From the NCBI GenBank assembly GCA_003116975.1, contig BGKB01000015.1, forward strand, positions 248,001 to 312,000: a DNA stretch of 64,000 bases, in the 5' to 3' direction. A program made the translations under genes and the position numbers. This document shows positions 48,107 to 56,918 of this stretch, in pieces (the first letter of the stretch is position 1; each line of letters starts with the position of its first letter). Origin of the DNA: Aurantiochytrium sp. KH105 (taxonomy: Eukaryota > Sar > Bigyra > Thraustochytrida > Thraustochytriidae). Under the pieces are notes generated by a model. That model searched no databases. It was not told the origin of the DNA and was given only the letters and a program-made list of their open reading frames with translations.

Positions 48107-50219
48107 TGGCCGGAGGTTTCTTTGCGCCCGGCGTGTTGGCTCAGGGCCCGTTGCGATTCTGCACCTTCGGATCATCGCGGTGCTCGAAGCGTTCCATGTG
48201 GTATAGCATGTGGTATAGCATGATGATGGCGATGACGACAAGGGTGTCAGGGCCCGACTAGGATCGGTTTGCACAGCTCGAGCCGACGCAAAGTGCCGCT
48301 GGCATAGCACGCTGGAGGGTTTGCGGGAAACTGTGCAGGGCTTTGTTTGCGACAAAATGCTCTTGTGCGTTGTATGTTATGAAGATGTATAGGCCTACTA
48401 CGATGCGAGGATGTTTTTGCAAGGCAAATGCCAACTGGATCTTCACGGTATTACCGCTTGTGCTCTTCTCCTCAACTTGATGTGTACTACGTATATCTGA
48501 TCTCTGTTCTGTTCTCCTTCCTCACGATGTGACCTGTGCGTAGCTCGCAGTCGCTTCTGGCGGTCTGCCACATGCCCTTTTGTCACAGCGCCAAGTCCTG
48601 CAGCAAGCAAGATTCCCAATCCACCAGCCTCTTCCGTTGCTCACGAGGTCCACTCTGCAGCTAGCCTCCTCGCTCCTCCTCCTCCTCCGTCGGAGCCCAC
48701 CAAGATCCCCGCTCCGCGCCGCGAGGAGTAAGATCCATGCGTCCATCCATGCATGCGTCCATCCGCCCATCATCAAATCCCGCGTCGCTCCAAGTACTAG
48801 CAAGCAGGGGTCGGTACAAGATAAAACAAGGAGTAAGCAGTTGTAGGCCCCACCTAAGCAACGCGATTTCTTTTTCCTCTCGCGCGCCGGCCAAGCGAGC
48901 AGAGCCGCAACTTGAACTTCTTCATTAGGTACGTTCGCGCCGCCGAGGCCTCTCGCGCGGCGGGCGGGCGGGCGCGGCGCGGCGGGGCGGGGCGGGACGG
49001 GGCGGGGCGTGGCCAGCGGCGAGACGGGAGCGCGTGCGCGGCGTCGGCTTCGACTCGTCTTGTGCGCGGTGCGAGCAGGCCTGCACGCTCGGCACGCCTG
49101 CCTGGGTCTCGGCTGGAATGACGATGCTCGAATCCAATCCATTGTGCACCGTTGTCCAATTCGGCGGCAGCGGCGCGGACCCCGGCCCGCCCCGTCGCGC
49201 TGCGCCGCGCCCTCCCGGCTCGTGCCGCGCGAGCCGCGCCCTCGCCGCCGCCCGCCGCGCCGCCGTCGCGGGCGCGGGCGCGGGCGAGGGGGGGGAAGAG
49301 CGCGCGCGCGGGCCGGAAACGAGCCAGACTCAGAGAGGGCGGGCGAGCGGGGGTGCCAGCGTGTGCGCGGTTGGGTGTGTGTATATGTGTATGTGTATGT
49401 GCGAGGGACAGATTGGCGCGCGCGGCCTCGCTTGGCCGCGCCTGCGCCGCTGACGCAGACGGGGCTGGAGTCGGAGAGCGCGTCGGAGCCGAGGCCAGAG
49501 CCGAGCGCGCGGCGCAGGAGCCGGAGTCGAGGAGGCTGGCATTATCTTGTTCTTGTTCTTCTTCTTCGTCGTCGTCGTCGTCATCTCTTTCATCTTCGTC
49601 TTCATGATCGTGTCGCTCCTGGCTCGCTCTTCAAGAGACTTCGCAGTCGGCCTCCATGTCGGCTTCTTTCTCGGCGCCCTCGACGCCGACGAGGATGTCG
49701 ATGACGGTAAAGAAGAAGAAGAAGAAGACGACGACGAGGAGGAGGAGGATGCGGAGGATGACGTGTTGAGGCGGTGGTCGATTGGGGCCCGGTGACGTGC
49801 GGTTCGGCTGGGCTTGCTTGCTTGCTTGCGAGGCTCGTCGGCTCGCGAAGCAGAACCGTTGGGCAGAAAGAGCCCAAAGCTCAGGGTCAGGCAGCCAGAC
49901 AGACAGTAGCCAGACAGGCAGGCAGGCGTGCGTGGGCGCAGGTATGCATGGGCGTAGGCGTGGACTGTGAGGGGGGATAGTGCATGACGGACGACCCAAA
50001 GTCGGCGAGCGCCCGAGGTGGGAAGTCAAGATTGTCGCTCAAACAAATGAATAGAAAAGAAAAGAAAAGAGGGACCCGGAGGCATGGCACGAGCGAAAGA
50101 TTCACAAAGAAGAACGTAAACTGACGGGAAACAACACAACATGACCATGCTCAATTTGGCACGGCGACAGCAATAGGAGCAACAAGAAAAGCAGGCAAGA
50201 CTTTTTTACATTTACAAAG
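47504..50219. other. Long head-to-head intergenic region
   Basis: 2.7 kb between MAPKK and coactosin starts. It contains TGCC (47852-47872), GCC (48078-48106) and CAGG microsatellites, one TAGGCCTA (48390), a CAACTTGAACTTC (48908) and a CpG-dense patch (about 48940-49330). Many overlapping frames on both strands are low-complexity Arg/Ala/Pro. None has a recognisable domain or an ATG-led plausible protein, so I call no gene. Confidence 0.55.
48078..48106. repeat. GCC trinucleotide microsatellite
   Basis: About nine to ten GCC units. Confidence 0.8.
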
Positions 50220-50705
50220 ATGGCGCCCAAATTCTCGGACGAGGCCGATGCCAGCATCGAGGACCTCATGGATGACAAGAACCTCGATGTGGACTTTGTC
50301 GTGTGCGAGTTTGAGGGTATGAATAAAATCGTTCTGACCGAGGCCGGCAAGGGCGGCCGCGACCGTGTCCAGGAGATCCTCGAGGCCAACCCTGACAAGG
50401 CCATGACCGGCGCCTTTCTCGCTCTTGCCGTTGATGATCGCGAGGTGACGCGCTCCATCAGGCGAAAGTACATCCAATTTACCTGGATGGGCCCTGACCT
50501 CTCGCCCATGCGCAAGGGCTACGTGAGCGGCCAGACCGGTGTCGTCAACGAACGATTTAGCCAGTGCGGACTTTTCCTCTCTCTGCGTGATGACCTCGAC
50601 GATTTGGCCGAGGACTCGATCGTCAAGCGTCTGCTTTCTGCGGGCGGCGCCCACGCCCCGACCAGCTTTGACTTCACCAATGCTGCTCTTGCCGAGGACG
50701 AGTAG
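50220..50705 (+). CDS. Coactosin-like ADF-homology protein
   Basis: 161 residues from an ATG at 50220, slightly longer than animal coactosin (about 142). It is one ADF-H domain: an N-terminal helix (SDEADASIEDLMDD), a strand with DFVVCEFEG, LALAVDDREVTRSIRRKYIQ, and the coactosin signature FTWMGPDLSPMRKGYVSGQT, where Lys/Arg residues of the turn contact F-actin. A helix and SIVKRLLSAGGAHA follow near the end. Coactosins bind F-actin without severing and protect filaments from capping. An animal partner is 5-lipoxygenase. Cytoplasmic, no signal. Identification at family level is firm. Confidence 0.88.
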   Translation: MAPKFSDEADASIEDLMDDKNLDVDFVVCEFEGMNKIVLTEAGKGGRDRVQEILEANPDKAMTGAFLALAVDDREVTRSIRRKYIQFTWMGPDLSPMRKGYVSGQTGVVNERFSQCGLFLSLRDDLDDLAEDSIVKRLLSAGGAHAPTSFDFTNAALAEDE

Positions 50706-51170
50706 ACATGTAGAAAAGGTCAAACTGCACATTCTGCTCTCAATTTTTTAATCAGCTTTTAATACGCAATCCCCTCTACGCCAGCTTGGCCTTCATGTAC
50801 TGCAATTGAAGTGAAACGAGCTGACCTTAACACTTTCGTCATTCCAATCAACTATCAACAACTAGGCCTAGTAAAGTAACAAAAACAAAGGACTTTATGC
50901 ATTCCGTGCCATCGGACTTTGCCCTCCCTCCCTCCGTTGTTGATCGATCGCATTTCAAACCCTTTGGTGATGAAGCATCAAAACTAATCAACAAGCTTCC
51001 TCACCTGGATCGATCAAATTCATGACCAAGGGCATTCCTTACCCATAATAATGATGTATATTCATGTAGCCTGCTCACATCCGAAAACCGTATCGTGAAT
51101 CCTAGCGTCGATATTCTGCAGGACGCATTGTTTCCTGCCAAAAGTTCCCACATCGACATCAGCGTCGCCT
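50706..51170. other. Tail-to-tail intergenic region
   Basis: 465 bp with a perfect 12-bp palindrome ACTAGGCCTAGT (50861-50872). Nothing else. Confidence 0.55.
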
Positions 51171-52643
51171 TTACAGACCATCGACATCCTGTTTTGCATC
51201 GCATTGCAAAATAAGGTACTCGTCGCCAGCCCACAAGCGTTGTACCTGAAAGTAAGGTGGGATTTCGAAAAGCTGTGGCCGCAAAACGAGCTTCGCTCCA
51301 GCCGCAAGCTCGCCGCAAAGAAATACTCGACCATCTTCTAGTAGAAACCCAGAATAGTTTCCTCCAGCACAAACGTGCTTGACTCGTTCGCATTTTTCCC
51401 AAAAAGGGCCTAAGCGACCGTTGACGAGCTGTGGCGTCTTATAGTCACCCCCTTGAAGACATGTGCTTTTGGACAGACCCAACGCGCCGACGCGGTTCGA
51501 ACCCCAAGTCAACACACGACGACGCTCGTTCGTGAGAAGAACAGAGTGATGAAGTCCGCACGCTAGCTCGAGGACATCCTCCCCGACATCAAACGTGTAT
51601 GTCTCGGACCCCACATAAGAGACTTTAGACCCCTGCACATAGACAATAGCGTCTTCTGTCGCTCCGACATGGTCCACGCTGTCCGCGACGAAATCCAGAA
51701 GTGGCTCAATCTTCCGCGCAGGCTCTCCTGGAGATTCCGCCTCCGCCTCCACCCCCGCCTCCTTCTCATCCTCACTTGCGAAAGAAGACAGACGAAGCCG
51801 CAGCGCCTCGCGCGTGGCCGTAAGGAGGATCCCGCCTCGTTGAGCTTTGGAGCCCTTGTGCAAGACAATCTTGATTACTCGTTTCCGTAACTTGATGCAT
51901 CGAAACACCTGCTCACGATACCCTCGAGGAATGCTCCAATGCAGCTCACCCTCGTATGCTACACAGGTTTCATGTCTCGAAGCAGCGACTGCAGTTGCCT
52001 TTTGAGGCAAGTGCTCTACTTTTTGTTCCTTCGGCCGGCCCACCGTTCCATCTGTCTCACGGTCGCTGTGTTTTTCTGCTCCATTTGCGACATCCCTAGT
52101 GTGTAACTTCTTCTTCGCAGAATCTTTTTTCTTCTGCTCTTCTTCCTCCTCTTCATCGTTGGGGCAACCAGTAAGGTCCACACGTGCTGGCTTTGAGAAA
52201 CGAATGAGGCATTTGCTAGGCTTCTTGTGCCAGCGACGCACAACTTGCGAATTCCACGTGTTACCAATCCCCCACACACATCCAGCCCGGAGCCATACCA
52301 CATGGTCTACGCCGCAGCCCATCTGCTCGACGTCGCGAAACCATTGAAATGAGCCTGCGCCCTCCCGTAATGTCTTTGTGGCTTCATCGTCATCATCATC
52401 TTTGATCTTGGCGAGATCAATGCGGTCTGGCGCCATATGAGGATCTCCCCAGACGCGCAAAAGACATACATTGCCGGCATCAACGCGAGTGGCGCCTACC
52501 AAGTCAACAAGCTCATCATGGTCGGTTCTCGCGGTTGGACCTTTGCGCGTCCCGTCGACAACGGCTTGTGCGGTGTATCGAGTGTTCCGGCGCGAGGCAT
52601 GCTGCACGAATTCTGCTGTTCGCTCCTGCGTCGCAGGCGCCAT
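51171..52643 (-). CDS. RCC1-repeat-like beta-propeller protein
   Basis: 490 residues from an ATG at 52643. RCC1 blades are visible but spread out: VVWLRAGCVWGIGNTWNSQV (about 110-130), HHSVLLTNERRRVLTWGSNR then GALGLSKSTCLQ (about 365-395), and HVCAGGNYSGFLLEDGRVFLCGE (about 435-460). Between the first and later blades sits a long acidic/basic insertion (about 150-240, EEEEEQKKK), which is unusual in a propeller and may be a disordered loop. RCC1-like proteins act as GTPase exchange factors or plain binding platforms. With the degenerate blades I would not claim Ran exchange activity. Confidence 0.75.
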   Translation of the reverse strand: MAPATQERTAEFVQHASRRNTRYTAQAVVDGTRKGPTARTDHDELVDLVGATRVDAGNVCLLRVWGDPHMAPDRIDLAKIKDDDDDEATKTLREGAGSFQWFRDVEQMGCGVDHVVWLRAGCVWGIGNTWNSQVVRRWHKKPSKCLIRFSKPARVDLTGCPNDEEEEEEQKKKDSAKKKLHTRDVANGAEKHSDRETDGTVGRPKEQKVEHLPQKATAVAASRHETCVAYEGELHWSIPRGYREQVFRCIKLRKRVIKIVLHKGSKAQRGGILLTATREALRLRLSSFASEDEKEAGVEAEAESPGEPARKIEPLLDFVADSVDHVGATEDAIVYVQGSKVSYVGSETYTFDVGEDVLELACGLHHSVLLTNERRRVLTWGSNRVGALGLSKSTCLQGGDYKTPQLVNGRLGPFWEKCERVKHVCAGGNYSGFLLEDGRVFLCGELAAGAKLVLRPQLFEIPPYFQVQRLWAGDEYLILQCDAKQDVDGL

Positions 52644-53190
52644 CGGGACAACTCCGAGGCACTGCGCAAGCGCGCCTCCTGCTAGCTCCCGCCGCCTCCT
52701 ACGGCTTCGTGTGCTCGCGCGCGCCGCGCCGATCGCGCGAGAGCGAGCCCCAGGACCGGCGGCGACAAATAGTGACTGACTGACTGACTGACTGCCAGCC
52801 TCTGAGACTTGACCGGTGACCGGACAAACAACTTGAACTTCAAGTTGAACTTGGAAATGAAGACGCAGATAATGAGGTGTGAGTCAGTCTTTTTAGAGGC
52901 AAGCAGCCTGTTGAGCACAGCCTACCCGAGTTGTGCGCGGCAGACATCAAGCCGTGAACGCAAACGAAGGACCAAGCAAACAAAGACTTATTCCGAGTCG
53001 TAAAATGAAAACGTGGAGTGTCAGTCCTGTGTAAAAAAGAAGAAGATTATGGGACGGACAAATTCCGATGGGACTTTCCGAAGATTCATCAAAATATTAT
53101 CGTAAACATTTATCAGTTTGTAGGTATGAGGGAGGCGAGCAGCCGGAAAGAAGAGACGTCCTCGAATTCCTCCAACACATTCACATTGGC
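52644..53190. other. Intergenic region with TGAC microsatellite
   Basis: 547 bp. It has a TGAC run (52771-52794), and AACTTGAA-C-TTCAAGTT forms a one-base-centre inverted repeat at 52830-52846, overlapping one copy of CAACTTGAACTTC. No gene. Confidence 0.55.
52771..52794. repeat. TGAC tetranucleotide microsatellite
   Basis: Six TGAC units about 130-150 bp upstream of the RCC1-like start. Confidence 0.85.
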
Positions 53191-53658
53191 CTATTTGGAC
53201 ATGCCAAGCTGCTTAGCACGCGCGCGTTGCTCTGCCCACTTTGTATCAGGATTGCTGTACTTACGATTGCCGGTTTCGATAGTGGCCAACTCGTGCTTCA
53301 TGCGATCACTAAACTTGTAGGTGGCCTTGGTCATAGATTCCTTGGGCTGTGTCTCATCGAGTTTGGCCAAAGATGAAAAGAGATCATGAACGTGGTCCCT
53401 GAGCTTGTGCTTGAGCGAGTACTCGACCTTGGGACGAGGGTGCATGAGTGAGGATGCGATTTCCTCGTCTTCATCGAGAAATTTGCGGTCCTTCTCCTCG
53501 GCAGCCTTCTTTACCCAGTCATTTTCCGAAGTTTGAGGGCCCGGAAGCCTTTGAAAGCACTCCGAGTCCTTGATGTACGGGCATAGCGGATTGGACCTGT
53601 TGCTAATGAGGCGTAGGTTGTCCAGGGCGGCGTCCGTCGAAGTGCTTCGCTGAGCCAT
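53191..53658 (-). CDS. Small conserved-looking orphan, 155 residues
   Basis: A clean frame from ATG 53658 to 53191. The product is charged and helical without signal, membrane or low-complexity bias, which makes it look like a genuine small protein. Features are SNPLCPYIKDSECFQRLPG near 20-40, an acidic DEDEEIAS segment, HKLRDHVHDLFSSLAKLDE, and a basic C-terminus with NRKYSNPDTKWAEQRARAKQ. I recognise no family. Its ATG faces apart from the FKBP gene, so the two may share a promoter region. Confidence 0.65.
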   Translation of the reverse strand: MAQRSTSTDAALDNLRLISNRSNPLCPYIKDSECFQRLPGPQTSENDWVKKAAEEKDRKFLDEDEEIASSLMHPRPKVEYSLKHKLRDHVHDLFSSLAKLDETQPKESMTKATYKFSDRMKHELATIETGNRKYSNPDTKWAEQRARAKQLGMSK

Positions 53659-54311
53659 TGCAAGTTTTGATAAATTCGAGTTCGTTCGTGATGGCAGCGG
53701 TCTTTCTGCCCCGTCCGACGCAGGACCTTTTCTGTGTTTGCTTAAACTTGCCAGCGCCGTCCTGTCTCGGCTGTCCTTGCTACAACAGGTTCAGTCTCTT
53801 CTCAGAAGCCAAATTCGGTTTGCCGCGTGCGAAGCTGTGTCGTTCGTGTGCTTTTCTCCTCGTACGCCACGAGAGCTCTTTCACACACACACGTCAACGA
53901 ATTCTGTTCTGCACTGTCCTGCTTGCTCGTCCCGGATGCTTTTGCGTCAAAACTTGGATGTCCAGTCTCGCAACGCAAGGGCACCGCGACAATTCGTGAG
54001 CAGCTCGGGCAGAAAAGAACTTGGAACCCCGACTCGCAGCAGTGTCAGGCTGACTTGTCGCGCCAGGTTGAGGCGTTCTCGTTCAAAACGTACGAGGACA
54101 TGGGTGTGTACCAGGGTGTGTACGAGGCGGGGACTGCTGAGCAGACGGGCTTGGCCTGGCCATGCATGCATGCATCAGAGAGAGAGAGGGAGAGAGAGAG
54201 AGAGGGAGAGGGAGAAGGCGCTCGCCAGTTTGGAATCGTCGCGAGCACGCAAGCGAGCGAGAGAGCGAGCGAGTGAGCGGAGCAGCGGTGCTAGTCCGAA
54301 GAAACGACAGA
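53659..54311. other. Head-to-head intergenic region with GA repeat
   Basis: 653 bp. A GAGA-rich microsatellite at about 54175-54215 lies 100-140 bp before the FKBP ATG. The frame there is open but without a plausible signal-bearing start, so it is read as 5' UTR. Confidence 0.5.
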
Positions 54312-54995
54312 ATGCAGAGCAAGATCTCCTTCCGATGCGCCTCGGCGCTGCTTCTTGCAGTGCTCGCCTTGGCGGGCCTGGACCTGGCGACGGCAGATAA
54401 CGCGGCGAGCGAAGCCTTTCTGGCCTCGTATGAGGAGGACCACGACGACGTGCGCCGCCTGCCTTCTGGCGTGATGTACCGCGTGCTTCAGGCTGCGACC
54501 AGCCCTGCGGCCAAGTCGCCCATGGTCGATGATCTCTGCAAGCTTAACTACGAAGGCAAGCTTGTTACGGGCGTTGTTTTTGACTCGAGCTTGGAGCGTG
54601 GCGAGCCTGCATACTTTACCCCTTCGCAGGTGATTGAGGGCTGGAAGGAGGCCCTGCAGGAGATGGAGGAGGGCGACAAGTGGGAGGTGGTTATCCCCAG
54701 CGCTCTGGCGTACGGCGAGAAGGGCGCTGGCGAAAAGATCCCTGCGGACTCTGCTCTCGTTTTTGAGATCGAGCTTCTCGAGGTGAACCCGGAGTTTCAG
54801 GGCATGGACTGGGTCAAGCAGCAGATGCGCAAGGACATTCCCGGTCTCCCCTTCAAGCTCTCGGTCTGGCAGGGCGTTCTTTTGGCAGGATATATTTCGC
54901 TCCGCGTTTTCATGCGCCAATACATGGACCGTCGCGCCACGCCGCGTCAGTCTGCTCCTGCTCAGCAGCAAGCCAAGGGCACAAAGTCCGACTAA
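54312..54995 (+). CDS. Secretory-pathway FKBP-type peptidyl-prolyl isomerase
   Basis: 227 residues from the ATG at 54312. The open frame reaches 50 codons further up but only through GA repeat. A signal peptide (about 1-27, SALLLAVLALAGLDLATA) leads to a helix (ASEAFLASYE) and an FKBP domain (about 70-170) with LNYEGKLVTGVVFDSS, the floor tryptophan in VIEGWKEAL, AYGEKGAGEKIP and a final ALVFEIELLEV. Tyr, Asp, Trp and Ile-Pro pocket residues of active FKBPs are all present. After the domain comes a hydrophobic helix (SVWQGVLLAGYISLRVF, about 185-202) and a polar tail, so the protein may be membrane-attached with its domain in the ER lumen. Expected role: proline isomerisation in folding secreted proteins. 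Confidence 0.88.
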   Translation: MQSKISFRCASALLLAVLALAGLDLATADNAASEAFLASYEEDHDDVRRLPSGVMYRVLQAATSPAAKSPMVDDLCKLNYEGKLVTGVVFDSSLERGEPAYFTPSQVIEGWKEALQEMEEGDKWEVVIPSALAYGEKGAGEKIPADSALVFEIELLEVNPEFQGMDWVKQQMRKDIPGLPFKLSVWQGVLLAGYISLRVFMRQYMDRRATPRQSAPAQQQAKGTKSD

Positions 54996-55574
54996 GAATC
55001 CTAGACCCAGGCCGAAATTAAACCTCGTGCAACTCACCATGAACGAAAACTATTTTAGGCCTATGAAAAAAAGTTTCCTTGTGATTGACAACAATTTGCC
55101 AAGACTTGCAGCCAGCGTGCTCTTTTCACTTATTCAAGTCATTTGCAAGGGCGTGTGAGAGATAGCTAGCTACGTTTCTTTCAACCAGTCAGGCTGGCAA
55201 ACAGTCAGGCTCGCAAAGCAATCATCGCGGACCAGTCGATGTCTAGCTGTTTGCTTGTGCTGTTTCCTCAACTCGAGCTCGAAGCGGCTATTTCTCTGAC
55301 TCAAGTCGGCCCGACGCCAGGAGAAGGCGACTTTTCTGCCCGTCTGCTGAGAAAAAAAAAAAAATCAAACATCGATCCCAAAGCTTCAAGGTCCGGGGCC
55401 TCGGGCGCGCGCTCGCAGAACGGGACGATTGCAAACGCGAGCGCAGTCTAGCGAGGAAGCGCAGACGCGTCCGCCGCGCACGCAGAAGCGGCGCACCCCT
55501 TAGCCCTTGCTACGGAAAGAGGTGGGGGGGTGGGGGGAGAGGCTGCCAACCGGCGTCCGGCACCGGCACCGACC
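54996..55574. other. Intergenic region between two plus-strand genes
   Basis: 579 bp with one TAGGCCTA (55056-55063) and an A-run near 55355. It must hold the FKBP terminator and the STIMATE promoter. No gene. Confidence 0.5.
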
Positions 55575-56637
55575 ATGGCTGGGTCCGCGGGCCAGCAGTG
55601 CGCGCTGCTGGGCGGCAGCTTTGCGATCTTTGTGCAGTTCTTCCTGCTCTGCGTGGTGCTATGTACGCTGTACGTGTCTTCTGACTGATGCCTTGTCCTC
55701 TTGCCTCGTACAGAGATGAATCGTTCCGAACGAAAGCGCTCGCAGTCATGGCCAGGAGAGAACAAAATGGCTAACCCTCTCGCTAACAATCCCGCAACAC
55801 AATTTCCCCAGCTACCTCAAGTGGATCCTCGAAGAGCCGCGTCGGCCGCGACATATTTGGACCTTTGACAGCCTGAAGCAATGCATCGGCGCTGGTACGG
55901 GTCATTGCATGAACATCGTCATGGCGCTCATCCTTTCTTCGTCGTCGGCATCAGGAAATGAGTGCGCTTGGTACTTTATGAATTTCACAGTCGATACGGT
56001 CCTTGGCGTGCCCCTTAACTTTGTACTCTTGAAACTCCTCGAACGGACTTTGCTGCGAAACTCCGCCAAAACCGGGGCATACTACGACCTCCACACCAAG
56101 AGAATAGATTTCTGCGCCTGGACTTCGCAAACCGTTGCGTGGACCAGCATCGTCGTTGTCTGCAAGACTATTTTGGCCATCCCCATGATTAAATTCAACC
56201 ACGAACTCAGCGACGCTGCTGATCGCGCGTTCAAGCCCCTCGAAGCCTATCCTAAAACGCAGCTCGTTTTTGTCATGATTGTCTGGCCTGCTATTTGCAA
56301 CAGCTTTCAATTCTACGTTATTGACAACTTTTTGAAGCGTAACATACATCGGTCCGGCTCGTCTCTGCTCTCTTCCGTGCACGGCTCCGCCATTGTTGCC
56401 GCAGCCGCCTCGTCTTCCTCTTCTTTGACGGTAGATAGCACCTCTGATAACTTTGTGTCAAACGAAGGTCATGATGGCCAAGAGAATGGGCCAAACGCCA
56501 ACCATGATGACGCCGACCTCGAGGACTCCGAACGTTTCAATGGCGGATGGATTTCGCTTTTGCAAAATCTCTTCCGAACAAAGCCAAAAAAACCTGCACG
56601 GCAAAACGGCGAGCAAGCTCCTTTGCTGCCAGCCTAA
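55575..56637 (+). CDS. STIMATE/TMEM110-family membrane protein, two exons
   Basis: Probable exons are 55575-55675 and 55812-56637 with an intron of about 136 nt. The acceptor (CCCCAG at 55811) is clear. The donor is the phase-2 GT at 55676, though 55674 or 55663 are nearby alternatives. The product is about 308 residues. Exon 1 encodes the first membrane helix (FAIFVQFFLLCVVLCTLYV). Exon 2 supplies EEPRRPRHIWTFDSLKQ, CAWYFMNFTVDTVLG, CAWTSQTVAWTSIVV, and LVFVMIVWPAICNSFQFYVI with DNFLKR, which line up with human STIMATE as I recall it. Known members sit in ER near plasma-membrane contacts and support STIM1 in calcium entry; fungal relatives are vacuolar. A Ser/Asp-rich cytosolic tail follows. 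Calcium function here is inference. Confidence 0.8.
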
Positions 56638-56918
56638 ACTGTACGCTTTTCTCCTATCTAACCTAATTTTCCCTACATTCTTCTTTGATCACTTCGATAC
56701 AATGCCGACACAGAAGCAACGGGCTTCTCTTTTTTGCAAAAAAAATTCTCGCATCGATCAGAAACAGCTTGAAACTCTTTGTCTCATCACTGCAAAAGAA
56801 AGAAATGATTGCCAAAGACGAACAAAGCACGTTGCCGTTTAGCGTCGGTGAAAGGCTACTACCAAACGTCTTGATGCGAAAGAAAAAGTGTCATGTATCC
56901 TTTTTAGAAAACAAAATT

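Noticed and set aside
48522-49704. Frames of about 200-230 codons in the MAPKK-coactosin gap
   Set aside because: They are low complexity, mostly start at non-ATG codons and contain no motif.
51490-51510. GGTTCGAACCCC, also B-box-like
   Set aside because: It lies inside the RCC1-like coding sequence and lacks a matching A box or cloverleaf.
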